Below, in pieces: positions 10,994 to 21,413 of a stretch of 64,000 nucleotides of DNA. The notes beneath the pieces are model-generated. The model was not told the DNA's origin, made no database searches, and saw only the letters and a program-made list of their open reading frames with translations. The position numbers and the translations under genes are program-made. Each line of letters starts with the position of its first letter. The first letter of the stretch is position 1. This stretch comes from Petunia secreta. Its lineage: Eukaryota; Streptophyta; Magnoliopsida; Solanales; Solanaceae. The stretch lies in the NCBI GenBank assembly GCA_029990175.1, contig JARKIP010000010.1:40046001-40110000 (forward strand), written 5' to 3'.

Positions 10994-12072
10994 ATAGCAC
11001 ACCTATGTTTTAAGAAAAAACATAAAAAGAAGAGTTCTTGATCGAGTTCTTGAACCCTAGTTGAGTTCTTGGAAGATTTGTTGGATTCTTGGCGTGTTTT
11101 TGTTGAATTCCCAATTGTTCTTACTTTGTTTCTTGATTGTATTGAAAGAGAATATTAGAAACCTTGTAAGAAATAATAGTGCAACACCTTCTTGAAATTT
11201 GTAGACGTCTTTCTTGGCTGAAAATTGTTGGTTCTTGGACAACAACTTTTTGTTCTTGAATAGTAATTGTGGTAGCTTGGAGTGAACTTGAATCCCATAG
11301 CTTTGCACATTGAATTGAGCTTGTTGTTTGCTGAAATTGTTTGTTTGAATAGAAGGTGAGGTGCTGCACTTGTTAGGAGAAACAGAAGAAACCCTAAGCC
11401 TAGTTCAAGAAGGAAACAACTCCCAATTCAAAAAGGAGAAGTTTACCTACTTTTCAAACAAAGAAATTAGCCTCTCCTTAGGCTTTTGGGAGAGTAAATC
11501 ACACGTTTTTGCAAGGGGATTCTCAGCAAGCTTTAGGCGTGTGGAGTGTTGGGAAATTGGCAAACGTTATCCAAATTTGAGTTGGAAAGCAAGGGAAAAG
11601 AGGGAAAACTTGTTCTACTCAAATAGTGCTTGTCTTGGGTGCCTATTTAAGGGTAGAAAATTAGATTTCTTTAGGATTTCCTTTACTTCTTTGTTAACAC
11701 CACTTACAATTAGTAATTCTTAGGTAATTCTTCTACTTAAGCTAATTACTAATTTTTGAGCTTGTAGGATTTCGTGCTAAAATTCAGAATTTTTAACTAT
11801 GGTAGTCTTTTCTTTGGCTTCTCGTGCTCACTTTAAAAGCTCTCCGCCTATAGAGTCTCATAAATTCACTCATCCCGAAGAGAACTAGTGAACTTTGTGA
11901 ACTTGAAAGGTCGTTGAGGAACTTGATCAATTTTAGGAACTCATTTGAGACAACTTTGTGTGATCCTATCCTAAATTTAAGTGAATCCGAGTGTCATTCA
12001 AAAAGTAAGGGAGCGAATGAGGTATTTTACTAACCTTAACGCGTTTTCTAGTCTTTGTTTGTTGGCAGGTAC
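10994..12072 (+). other. Leader remnant of the host Ty3/gypsy element; 5' LTR missing
   Basis: The block ends at the gag start (12073). It shares the word AATTCACTCATCCCGAAG (about 11862-11879) with the leader of the reverse gypsy (complement of about 34939-34956), which shows it is a gypsy 5' untranslated leader. No LTR end and no TGGTATCAGAGC primer site is present. The element therefore lost its 5' LTR, or the Ogre-like element inserted in its leader and the rest lies left of the window. The 11361-11723 open frame has no recognisable domain. Confidence 0.5.
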
Positions 12073-12458
12073 ATGGCTGGAGTAGTAGATAAACATGAGG
12101 GTGTTCTCGAGCTTAACTTGGCTGATCTTTTGGCCATGATAAGGGCCATGAGAACTGATTTGGGGCGTTCTATTGATGCCATGGGAGCACGAGTTGAAAA
12201 TCTTGAGAATTCAGCAAGTGTTCAAAAGAAGGCTTGGAAGGGACTAGTGATGGTTCCACTGTGAGACCGGACCAATTTGCGGAGATGGCTCAACAACAAC
12301 GGGAAGCTAACCGCAATACACAACTTTTGGGAAATCCCCAAGGAAATAAACCACCACTTATGCAATCCCTGAGACATGTAGTGCCCGCTGGGGGGAGAAA
12401 AGCAGCTCATAATGTTGAACAACCTGAACATGAGGAGTATGATTATGATGATTTGGAG
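12073..12458 (+). pseudogene. gag: Host gypsy gag, N-terminal fragment
   Basis: It begins MAGVVDKHEGVLELNLADLL, comparable with MAGSGGEGKGIEAPEVSIANL at the start of the reverse gypsy gag. After about 55 codons a frameshift near 12240 moves the reading frame. The second part (QFAEMAQQQREANRNTQLL..., then an E/Y/D-rich segment) is cut at 12458 by the hAT element, whose TSD is ATTTGGAG. Gag would form the particle shell of the retroelement. The remaining gag is found at 26552-26869 and from 36787. The gene is a relic with one frameshift here plus two insertions. Confidence 0.8.
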
Positions 12459-12474
12459 TAAGGGTGTCAAGTGG

Positions 12475-12690
12475 GCCGAGTAGCCCATGGGTACCCACTT
12501 CCAGGCCCGAGCCCACTTTAAAAGGGGTAGGAGTAGGGGGTAGGGGGTAGAGGACTCAAAGGGGTAGTGGGTAGTGGGTAGGGGCCGGGCTCAAGGGGTA
12601 AGCCCGCCAAGCCCCAGCCCCCTTAAGCCCACATAAATACCCGGTACCAAGCCCATACCCGAAGCCCCTTACCCGCCCATATTATTTGAC
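12475..12690. repeat. Left subterminal GC-rich repeats of the hAT element
   Basis: Short words GGGTAGGGG, GGGTAGTGGG and AAGCCC/GGGCTC recur densely within about 210 bp of the left end, in sharp contrast to the AT-rich surroundings. The same class of words occurs at the right end. Such subterminal repeats are the usual binding sites of hAT transposases; the binding role is inferred. Confidence 0.75.
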
Positions 12691-13139
12691 CTAAAAGATA
12701 ATAGACCTTAATCAGCAACAATCTTGCAGGCCTCCCCAACGTTCCAATTTTCCAAGATTCTTCTAACGTTCCAATTTTTCAAGATTCTTCTAACGTTCCA
12801 AATTTCCAAGATTCACCAACGTTACAATTTAGCAACCCCACCTCTCTCTCTCTTTATTTTATAGTCGTTAGCAGCACACCCCTCCCCCTTTAATTAAATC
12901 ACACCATCTCTCATTCTCTCAATCTCATTCCAAAATTATTATTTGATATTTCTTAATATTTCAATTAAGTTGTGGTGAAGTTGAGAATCGGTATTCGGCA
13001 CTTGGCTTTTGACAAGAGCAAGTTTCAAGTTTCAAGTTTCAACTTTCAATTTTTGCTTTTGCATCGCCAATTTGGTACATTCGTTCCAACTCATACTCTT
13101 TTAATTATTAATTAGCTTATTTGATTTTTGTTTGTTATA

Positions 13140-14317
13140 ATGCCTCTACAAAATTATTTTGGTCGGGGTAGTAAGAATAAGGGTAAAGAGAAGGTTGGAC
13201 AATCTACTAGTACACCTATTCCTATTCATAATACTGAAGATTTCACTCATGTTGATGAAACTGAATTTCCTCTTTATCATGATATTAATAATCAACAACC
13301 TTTAGATCACGAGGCAATGGCAGCTAGATATGGTAATGATTTTGAAAATTATACTATAGGTGAAGATGTTGAAGTTGAATTAGATGATCTTGGTGTTGAT
13401 GATGAGACTCCCACTAGTCCTGCTACTCAAACCCCAATCCAACCTCGAGGTCCTGCTCTTATACCTCCTACTAGGGAAAACACATCAAGAGAGAGATCTA
13501 TTTGGTGGTCGTATTTTATTAAACATAAGGAGATAAATAAGGTGCAATGCAAAAAATGTAAACGAATGTTGAAGTTTACATTTGGACCGGGTAAAGGGGG
13601 GACGGGTCAATTAGCTAGACACATGGAGGCCTACCACAAGGATATACTAAAGAGATATGGGATAAAACTTAAGTCAGAAGTTGGTCAATCTAGTGAGGGC
13701 GAGGGTAGGGGTTCCACAACTCAGACACAAATTAACCCTACTACAGGAGGCATTATACACTATGATAAGGCGGTAGATCGGGAGGAATTGGCAAAATTGA
13801 TATTTGTGGCTTGTTTACCTTACAGCTTTCCATCTAACCCAGCTTTTATTCATTATATTCAAAAGCAGTATAATCCAAGTTATAAAGGTTTTTCAAGAAC
13901 TACGGTGAGGAATGATGTTTTTAAATTTCAAGCAGAATATCAAAACTACTTGCGTTATTTATTTTATAATTTAGATTGTAAAGTTTCTCTCACTGCTGAT
14001 ATTGGTAAGAGCAACAATGACTATGACTATCTAATTGTTACTTGCCATTGGATAGATAATAATTGGGTAATGCAAAAGCGTATACTAGCTTACAAAATAA
14101 TTGATCAACGTCATACTGGTAACTTCATTGCAAATTCAATTATGGAAGTTTGTATATTTTATTGCATTACTGACAAAGTTTTGAGTATTTCTTTGGATAA
14201 TGCATCTAGTAATTCAAAAGCTATTGATAAGTTAAAAACTAGATTGCATCCATCATTTCCTGAATTTTTTCATGTTAGATGTGTGTGTCACATTTATAAT
14301 TTAATTGTAAAGGATGG
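13140..14317 (+). pseudogene. hAT transposase, N-terminal part with BED zinc finger
   Basis: ATG at 13140 opens about 393 codons. An acidic N-terminus is followed by a BED-type zinc finger (RSIWWSYF...CKKC...TGQLARHMEAYH, around residues 120-165). The transposase core start (KLIFVACLPYSFPSNPAF, LTADIGKSN, ISLDNASSN, then VCHIYNLIVKDG) contains the first two acidic positions of the hAT DDE centre (D in TADIG, D in LDNAS). Reading is uninterrupted until the copia LTR at 14318. BED-hAT transposases cut and paste DNA in the nucleus. The C-terminal half resumes at 24924. Confidence 0.88.
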
Positions 14318-15222
14318 TGTTGAGAGCTGGTTTTGAAGTATGACAAACGAGAAGGACACTGAGGTTCAGGAGAAGAACCTTGTCCTTGAGATGAAGGACA
14401 CGCTTGATCGAAAAGATTACGGGTTGCAAATCCCTGTGGAACTAGGAGTAGTGGCGCGTGGTTGTTGACGTATCCTAGTCAGACTAAAAGAGGCGGTGTC
14501 CAGGCTGTATCTTTGAAGTATGGACAAGAGTTAGACTTTAACATGGAAAAGAGTTACTGCGAATCTGATATTGCCATAATTAAGAGAATTCCCAGCAGGA
14601 CTCAACTAGGGTTGTAAGACCTGTATAAAAGCAAGTAGAAGAGACAGCCGAAATCAGTTTTTCAAAACAGAGAGTCGAGAGCATATAGAGGTAATCTGAA
14701 GAACTGTCTACGTTGAAAAACTGAAGAAGACAACTGGTTTGCATGCAGAGTATTTGAGTCTAGATCTCTTGTCTAGGTTCATCGAGTTGTAAGTTGTCTC
14801 TGTTACAAGCGTTCATTGTTTTGTCTATTAGCTTATTTCAGAAGCATATGTATTAGGCAAACTACTTTGTGATTACTAGAAAAAGCTAGAGTTTAGCTTT
14901 GGTTAGTGATTAGGGTCTAGAGTGTAGCCCCTTGGTTACAGAGTTTGTAATCTGAAACGTTGCTCTTGTGTTAGTGGATTGACATTCAAAATCCCAGAGT
15001 GTGGGTCGTGGTTTTTCTCCCTTGAGCAAGGAGTTTTCCACGTAAAATCCTTGTGTTCTTGGTGAATGTTTTGAAGTGTGTTCTTAAGTACAGTTTGCAT
15101 AAAAGAGAACTGAGGAACCTTGTTCTACTACGGAAGAACCAGGTTCTTACAACAAAAATCGGAGGACACTATTCAACCCCCCCCCCCTTCTAGTGTCCTT
15201 AGGAGGTGCTTAAAGTATAACA
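14318..15222 (+). repeat. 5' LTR of the copia element
   Basis: TGTTGAGAGCTGG to AAAGTATAACA. It contains TGTATAAAAGC (about 14620-14630), a likely TATA box for the element's transcript, and a long C run near 15178-15187 that differs in length from the 3' LTR. Confidence 0.95.
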
Positions 15223-15224
15223 AG

Positions 15225-15236
15225 TGGTATCAGAGC
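15225..15236 (+). promoter_or_regulatory. Primer binding site (initiator tRNA-Met)
   Basis: TGGTATCAGAGC lies 2 nt after the 5' LTR. This is the standard complement of the plant initiator methionine tRNA 3' end used by copia elements to prime minus-strand DNA. Confidence 0.95.
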
Positions 15237-15277
15237 AGGTCTTCTCTTGTAAGGCTAACACCTTGAGAAGGATCAAA

Positions 15278-17596
15278 ATGAGTGCACCGCCTACTATTAC
15301 TGAAGGACAGTCGGTTCTGAGGCCTCCACAGTTTAATGGGCAATACTACGCATGGTGGAAAAATAGGATGGAGAATTACATATGTGCTGAAGATTATCAA
15401 CTCTGGCTGATAGTCTCTGAAGGAAACTTGATTCCCACCAAAATAGTTGGTGAAGGAACCACTGCCACAAAAGAACCTAAGCTGAAAGAAGAGTTTGATG
15501 AGTCTGACTATAAGATGATCGAAAAGAACCACAAAGCCAAGCGGTTGGTTATATGTGGTCTGGGTCCAGAAGAGTTCAATCGAGTATCATCGTATAAGAC
15601 GGCTAAGGAAATATGGGATGCTTTACAAGTTGCACACGAAGGAACCACTGAAGTAAAGGACTCAAAAAGAAGAATGTTGAAGAGACAATTTGAGTTATTT
15701 ACTATGGGCGAGAAGGAATCGATTCAGGATATGATGACCAGGTTGACCATGATTACAAATGAAATGAGATCTCTGGAGATGGAACTGCCTGAGGTGGAGA
15801 TGGTTGACAAAATCCTGAATGTGTTACCTGAAGCATGGGAACCAAAAATGACGGCCATTATTGAATCCAAACCCTTGAAATCCATCAAGCTTGAAGAACT
15901 GGTTGGAAGTCTGAAGACGCACGAGATGATGAAGGACTCAAAGGCTAAACCTGCAGCAAAGAAGGAAAAGACCCTTGCACTGGAAGCAACAGAAGAAGCT
16001 GATGAATATGTTGATCTTCAATCAGTAGAAGCTGCAATGGTGAGTGCTCTAAGACAAAAACTCAATCTGGGAAGGTTTAAAGGATTTAAACGAGGGAACA
16101 AGGAGAGCTCCAGCAGGAAGAACATAGTTGACAGTCCTGACTACTCTGGATGCTTCAAATGCTTCAAGAAGGATCATGCTGTCATGGATTGCCCAATGTG
16201 GGAAATAGAGTGGATGAAGAACAGAGCTGCTAAGGAAAAGGAAAAGGAAGCCACAAAGGAAAACGATGCAGATAGAAAGAAGTCAAGACGGCCCCCAAAC
16301 TTCAGAGCAGAACGAAGGAAAAGGAAGGAAGCTTTCTATGCCACATGGGGACCAACTGACAGTGAGTCTGATCACGAGAAGGAAGCTGACAATGACTCAC
16401 CGCTAGCATTAGCAGGGATGACGGATGTTAGTTCTGACGAAGAACATCCTCTTGAAGTAAAATGGGGAAGAGATCCATCAAAGCCACCAGTGTTCAATGG
16501 GACTCATTACAATTACTGGAAGAAACAAATGAAGAATTTCTTGCAGGCAAATGATTATAGTCTGTGGCTAATTGTGAAAAGAGGACCTCATGTTCCAGTG
16601 AAGAGAGCAGCAAATGGAGTCTTGGTACCCAAGAAAGTAGAAGAACTAGATCCACAAGATCTGGACTGGCTACAAGCAAACTCCAAGGCTGAGGGCTATC
16701 TAAGAAGAGGACTTACAGATGATGTGCTCGGACAGATACTGGAATGTAAATCAGCCAAGGAGATATGGAAGAGACTGAAGGAGTTGTACATAGCTGACAA
16801 CACCAAGAAGGATTCTGCCCTCATGGCAACTGAAGGAAAGGAAGCTGACGGTTCAGCAGAGGTATGTTTATCTGATCTTAAGGAAACTTTACATACATAC
16901 TCTTCTGAAAATCTAATCCTAATCACAGCCACATTGATTGAAGGATATGAAAAAGAAAAGCTTGAAAAAGATAAATTAATTGAAGAACTGGGTGATCTTA
17001 GAACTAAGCACAAGAGTCTCCTAGAACAGAACATTGAGCTTGAAGAAACAAATGCCATCATGAAAGGGCAGACTCTTGTGTCAAACTCTAAGATCACTGA
17101 GCTTGAATTAGAATGCAGTCAGTTGAGAGAGAGTAAGAATGGTAAGCAAGTTATGAGTGAAGTTCAAACCTTTCTGGAAGATGAATTGAAAAGGACAAAT
17201 GAGATTTTATACCAAGAAATTGAAAAAAATAAGATGTTAAATCAGAAGGTTGAAAACTCAAAACTTGAACTTACCAGACTTACAAAATGGAATAAGTCTT
17301 CAGAAGCAATGCACTGGGTTCTTGAAAATCAAAATAAAGGAAAACAAGGTTTAGGATTCAAGAAACCCTTGCCTCCATATAATCCTAAAAGCAAATATGT
17401 GGGATTACCTTGCAACATGTTATGCACTTTCTGTGGTCAAACCGGTCATACTAAACAAAGGTGTGTTAACATTACCAAGGCAAGGGCCAAGAATAAAAAT
17501 TGTGTTTTACCCAAATGGGCCAAACAAGATCTGATTTATCCATTTTCTCATAAGAAGGGACCCAAGCTTGTCTGGGTTCCTAAGGCTAACCTCTAA
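15278..17596 (+). CDS. gag: Copia Gag with a duplicated gag domain and two zinc knuckles
   Basis: 772 codons from the ATG at 15278 (an upstream in-frame start at 15224 lies in the primer-site region and is less likely). Residues about 15-225 form a DUF4219/UBN2-type Gag domain (PPQFNGQYYAWWKNRM...), followed by a zinc knuckle CFKCFKKDHAVMDC at about 292. A second, shorter Gag domain begins near residue 400 (KPPVFNGTHYNYWKKQMKNF) and covers about 115 residues. It is followed by a long predicted coiled coil (about 550-690) and a second knuckle CTFCGQTGHTKQRC at about 716. Gag packages the element's RNA in virus-like particles in the cytoplasm. It ends in TAA just before the protease frame. Confidence 0.9.
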   Translation: MSAPPTITEGQSVLRPPQFNGQYYAWWKNRMENYICAEDYQLWLIVSEGNLIPTKIVGEGTTATKEPKLKEEFDESDYKMIEKNHKAKRLVICGLGPEEFNRVSSYKTAKEIWDALQVAHEGTTEVKDSKRRMLKRQFELFTMGEKESIQDMMTRLTMITNEMRSLEMELPEVEMVDKILNVLPEAWEPKMTAIIESKPLKSIKLEELVGSLKTHEMMKDSKAKPAAKKEKTLALEATEEADEYVDLQSVEAAMVSALRQKLNLGRFKGFKRGNKESSSRKNIVDSPDYSGCFKCFKKDHAVMDCPMWEIEWMKNRAAKEKEKEATKENDADRKKSRRPPNFRAERRKRKEAFYATWGPTDSESDHEKEADNDSPLALAGMTDVSSDEEHPLEVKWGRDPSKPPVFNGTHYNYWKKQMKNFLQANDYSLWLIVKRGPHVPVKRAANGVLVPKKVEELDPQDLDWLQANSKAEGYLRRGLTDDVLGQILECKSAKEIWKRLKELYIADNTKKDSALMATEGKEADGSAEVCLSDLKETLHTYSSENLILITATLIEGYEKEKLEKDKLIEELGDLRTKHKSLLEQNIELEETNAIMKGQTLVSNSKITELELECSQLRESKNGKQVMSEVQTFLEDELKRTNEILYQEIEKNKMLNQKVENSKLELTRLTKWNKSSEAMHWVLENQNKGKQGLGFKKPLPPYNPKSKYVGLPCNMLCTFCGQTGHTKQRCVNITKARAKNKNCVLPKWAKQDLIYPFSHKKGPKLVWVPKANL

Positions 17597-17601
17597 TTGT
17601 T

Positions 17602-18888
17602 TTGCAGGCTGGAGTGAGGGAGAACAACTCAAGCTGGATTCTTGATAGCGGTTGTTCTAGGCACATGACAGGAGATAGAAGAAATTTTCTCTCACTCGCA
17701 GCATTTCAAGGAGGCAGTGTGGCCTTCGGAGGAGGAAAAAGTGGTCAGATAGTAGGCATTGGGAAGATTGGGAGATCTCTTGAGCATGCAATTGAAAATG
17801 TGTATTGTGTGGATGGTCTTAGACACAATTTACTGAGCATCTCTCAACTATGTGACAGAGGAAACGAAGTGAGCTTCTCATCTGTAGGGTGCATCGTGAA
17901 GAACCTACAGAGTGGAGAAGTGGTAATGGAAGGAAAAAGAGTGAACAATGTGTACAAGGCGTCACTGAGGTCCTTACCTGAAAACAATCTGACATGCTTG
18001 AATGTACAAGAAAGCGACTCTCAGCTGTGGCACAAAAGACTGGGTCATGCAAGTCTCACTCAATTAAATAAGCTAGCCTCGAAGGAACTGGTTCGTGGAT
18101 TGCCAAACAAGAAGTTTGAAAACATAAAAGTGTGCGATGCCTGTGTAAAGGGAAAGCATGTAAGAACGTCATTCAAGTCAAAGAAAGTGGTCAGCACATC
18201 TAAGCCACTGGAGCTGGTACATATGGATTTGTGTGGACCTATGAGAGTAAAAAGCAGAGGAGGAAAGAGGTTTGTGTTCGTGATTGTTGACGACTACTCA
18301 AGGTATACATGGACCTTGTTCTTGGCCTCTAAGGATGAAGCTTTTGAGAACTTTAAAGACTGGGCTGGTGTGGTTCAGAAAAGGCTAAGTCTTGAACTCA
18401 TCAGTATTCGATCAGATCATGGAACTGAGTTTGAAAACTCAAAATTTTCTGAGTACTGTGCAGGGAACAACATAGATCACAACTTTTCTGCACCAAGAAC
18501 TCCCCAACAAAACGGGGTGGTTGAGAGGAAGAACAGGTCGTTGGAGGATATGGCTAGAACCATGCTGCTGTCAAGTGGACTAGCAAGAAACTTCTGGGCT
18601 GAAGCTGTAAACACTGCATGTTACTTGCTAAATAGGTGTTCCATCAGAGCCATTCTTGACAAAACTCCATATGAGTTACTCAGAGGTAGAAAGCCAAGCA
18701 TTGCCCACCTAAGGCCTTTTGGGTGCAAATGCTTTGTTCACAACAATGGCAAGGAACCCTTGGGAAAGTTTGATGCTAGGAGTGATGAGGCAATATTCCT
18801 GGGATACTCCACTCAAAGTAAGGCATACAAGGTACTCAACAGAAGAACACAAGTAGTAGAAGTAAAGTATGCATGTTGTGTTCGATGA
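17602..18888 (+). CDS. pol: Copia protease-integrase part of Pol
   Basis: The frame opens without ATG just after gag and is in a different frame from it. The aspartic protease motif ILDSGCSRHMTG lies at the start. Next come the GAG_pre-integrase HHCC zinc region (LWHKRLGHAS...VCDACVKGKH) and the rve core with HMDLCGP, SDHGTEFEN and QQNGVVERKNRS, which hold the D, D and E of the catalytic triad. The C-terminal part (PYELLRGRKPSIAHLRPFG, AIFLGYS) is typical of copia. The frame runs off at 18886-18888 because of an apparent extra T at 18863; the coding sense continues in the next frame. Expression of Pol presumably uses frameshifting or splicing at the gag end. Confidence 0.92.
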   Translation: MQAGVRENNSSWILDSGCSRHMTGDRRNFLSLAAFQGGSVAFGGGKSGQIVGIGKIGRSLEHAIENVYCVDGLRHNLLSISQLCDRGNEVSFSSVGCIVKNLQSGEVVMEGKRVNNVYKASLRSLPENNLTCLNVQESDSQLWHKRLGHASLTQLNKLASKELVRGLPNKKFENIKVCDACVKGKHVRTSFKSKKVVSTSKPLELVHMDLCGPMRVKSRGGKRFVFVIVDDYSRYTWTLFLASKDEAFENFKDWAGVVQKRLSLELISIRSDHGTEFENSKFSEYCAGNNIDHNFSAPRTPQQNGVVERKNRSLEDMARTMLLSSGLARNFWAEAVNTACYLLNRCSIRAILDKTPYELLRGRKPSIAHLRPFGCKCFVHNNGKEPLGKFDARSDEAIFLGYSTQSKAYKVLNRRTQVVEVKYACCVR

Positions 18889-20767
18889 ATCAGATAAGGA
18901 AATAGGAGAAGATGATGCAGATGATCAGGTGATTGGCTTAAGAAAAGAAGAAAGCATAGATGAACTGGAGGACTCGGATGAAAAGGAGAGCAAAGTCATG
19001 TCAGATGAAGGAGTCAACTTGACAGGGGGAACTTCTGATGAAGCTGAAGATCAAGAAAGTCAAGAAGAATTTACTCAAGACGATGCTGCAGGTTCTTCTA
19101 ATCAGATCCAGATCAAGCCATGGAAATATCAAAGTTCTCACCCTTTGGAGAATGTTCTATCCGAACTGGATACAGGAATTATGACTAGGTCAGCATTAAA
19201 GAACTTCTGTGCATTCTTTGCTTTCCTCTCAGCCTTGGAACCAAAAAATATCAAAGAAGCTCTAGAAGATCCAGATTGGATTATAGCTATGCAGGAGGAA
19301 CTTCATCAATTTGAAAGAAGCAAAGTGTGGCACCTAGTACCTAAGCCAAAGGACAGATCCATAATTGGAACTAAATGGGTGTTCAGAAATAAGCTGGATG
19401 AACATGGCATAGTTACAAGAAACAAGGCAAGGTTGGTTGTTCAGGGCTACAGTCAAGAAGAAGGAATAGATTATGATGAAACCTTTGCACCAGTGGCACG
19501 AATGGAAGCCATTAGAATGCTGATTGCTTTTGCTACATACATGGAATTCACACTGTATCAGATGGATGTGAAGAGTGCCTTCTTGAATGGGTACCTAAGT
19601 GAAGAAGTCTATGTAGTACAGCCTCCAGGTTTTGTGAACAATGAATTCCCTGATCATGTGTACAAACTGGACAAGGCTCTGTATGGTTTGAAGCAAGCTC
19701 CTAGAGCCTGGTATGAAAGACTCTCAGGGTTCTTGATGAAAAATGGCTTTTCAAGAGGTAAAATTGACAACACACTATTTCTCAAGAAGCAAGGAAAGGA
19801 TCTGCTGGTAGTTCAAGTGTATGTCGATGATATCATCTTTGGAGCCACTGATGAGGAGCTGAGCAAAGGTTTTGCTGACCTGATGGGAAGTGAGTTTGAA
19901 ATGAGCATGATGGGTGAATTGAATTTCTTCCTTGGGTTGCAGATAAAGCAGACGCCGGAAGGAACTATGATACACCAGCAAAAATATGTCAAGGAATTGT
20001 TGAAGAAGTTTAACATGGAAGGAGCTAAGGAGATGACTACTCCTATTGCTCCTGGAACAAAGCTCGATATGGATGAACTTGGTCCTTCGACAAATGAGAC
20101 CAAGTATAGAGGAATCATTGGCTCACTTCTTTATCTCACAGCAAGTCGACCTGACATAGTCTACAGCGTAGGACTGTGTGCCAGATTTCAGTCAAAACCT
20201 AAGGAATCACACTTGACAGCTGTGAAGAGAATTCTGAGATACTTGAAAGGGACTCAGGATCTATGCCTTTGGTATCCCAGAGGTGGAACTTTTGAACTAA
20301 TTGGTTTTGCTGATGCAGATTATGCAGGTCATTTGGTTGATAGGAAAAGCACTTCGGGGATGGCACACTTCTTAGGTCCTTGCTTGGTGTCATGGGCTAC
20401 AAAGAAACAAAACTCTGTTGCCTTGTCAACTGCTGAAGCTGAGTATGTGGCAGCTGCTTCATGCTGCTCACAATTGCTATGGATCAAGCAGCAACTGGAG
20501 GATTTTGGAATCAAGTGTGGGGCAGTGCCAATCTTTTGTGACAACACTAGTGCTGTGAACATTGCCAAGAACCCAGTCCAACACAAAAGGACCAAACACA
20601 TTGATATTAGACATCATTTTCTGAGAGACAATGTAGAAAAGGGTCTAATCACTATGAATTCATGCAGGACTGAAGACCAAATTGCTGACATATTTACCAA
20701 AGCTTTGAACAAGGTGCAGTTCGAGAGGAACAGGTTGGAGTTAGGGATGACCAAAATACACGGATGA
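18869..20767 (+). CDS. pol: Copia reverse transcriptase-RNase H part of Pol
   Basis: The open frame continues directly from the integrase part after the 1-bp frame change at about 18863. After an acidic linker, the RVT_2 domain runs from about residue 135 (DWIIAMQEELHQFERSKVW) through KARLVVQGYSQ, MDVKSAFLNG and YGLKQAPRAWY to the catalytic YVDDIIFG at about 318. RNase H of the copia type follows (GFADADYAG, STAEAEYVA, KHIDIRHHFLRD) and the frame ends at 20767. All key residues are present. Only the junction with integrase is broken. Confidence 0.93.
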   Translation: MHVVFDESDKEIGEDDADDQVIGLRKEESIDELEDSDEKESKVMSDEGVNLTGGTSDEAEDQESQEEFTQDDAAGSSNQIQIKPWKYQSSHPLENVLSELDTGIMTRSALKNFCAFFAFLSALEPKNIKEALEDPDWIIAMQEELHQFERSKVWHLVPKPKDRSIIGTKWVFRNKLDEHGIVTRNKARLVVQGYSQEEGIDYDETFAPVARMEAIRMLIAFATYMEFTLYQMDVKSAFLNGYLSEEVYVVQPPGFVNNEFPDHVYKLDKALYGLKQAPRAWYERLSGFLMKNGFSRGKIDNTLFLKKQGKDLLVVQVYVDDIIFGATDEELSKGFADLMGSEFEMSMMGELNFFLGLQIKQTPEGTMIHQQKYVKELLKKFNMEGAKEMTTPIAPGTKLDMDELGPSTNETKYRGIIGSLLYLTASRPDIVYSVGLCARFQSKPKESHLTAVKRILRYLKGTQDLCLWYPRGGTFELIGFADADYAGHLVDRKSTSGMAHFLGPCLVSWATKKQNSVALSTAEAEYVAAASCCSQLLWIKQQLEDFGIKCGAVPIFCDNTSAVNIAKNPVQHKRTKHIDIRHHFLRDNVEKGLITMNSCRTEDQIADIFTKALNKVQFERNRLELGMTKIHG

Positions 20768-21413
20768 CCCAGCAGGTAATCCCCTGGTGATTGGCTAGGT
20801 TAGTAGTAAAAGTGTCTGTTAGGAATTTGTCATTACTATCTGGACTAAATTTGTACTTGAGTAAGTACACTCGTTTTTAGTGTTTTGAGCATTAGGTACA
20901 AATAATGTGATCCCATGAAGAACCTACTGTGTACTGAGGAGGAACCAGTGTTAACGTGAGGAATCGTGTCCAGGTACAGTAAACTTACTCTATTTGTTAG
21001 TTGTCACAACTGGAATTAAAATTGTTTATTGTACGTGCATCATGGGAGATTCTCCATAGTCTCATAACTGTCCAAAATTATAGGAACACATTCCTTTTTA
21101 GGATAGAACTCCTTTTAAATTGCTTGGACCCCACTTCTTGAAAAGGGTATATTTAAATTAAGTTCATAACCGTCAAATCTCTTAACTTCTCCCGGTTCTC
21201 AAAAAGTTCAAAAAGCTGCCCTTCTTTATACTCATTATTTTGTTTTGCCTTCCCTAGACATTGTCACTTCACCAAAACCCTCTCTCTTTCTACAACACTT
21301 CTTCAATCTCTCATGATCTCATCCACCTCTTCCAATTGAACATCAAAATTCTCTCAAGCCCTAAAATAGATAAACCGTCAACAAACTCAGGAATCTTTAC
21401 AAAATTCTTCAAG
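20768..21413 (+). other. Spacer between copia pol and the third ORF
   Basis: No domain-bearing ORF. T/C-rich stretches before 21261 and an AG-rich context could serve as a splice acceptor for a spliced third-ORF mRNA, but I cannot show it. The in-frame extension 21261-21413 upstream of the preferred ATG is low in complexity. Confidence 0.5.

Noticed and set aside
11361..11723. 120-codon ORF as a gene
   Set aside because: Located in the gypsy leader remnant; no domain, biased composition.
15225..15236. TGGTATCAGAGC as part of a tRNA gene
   Set aside because: It lies 2 nt after an LTR and has no cloverleaf around it. It is a primer binding site, as is 35946-35957 on the minus strand.
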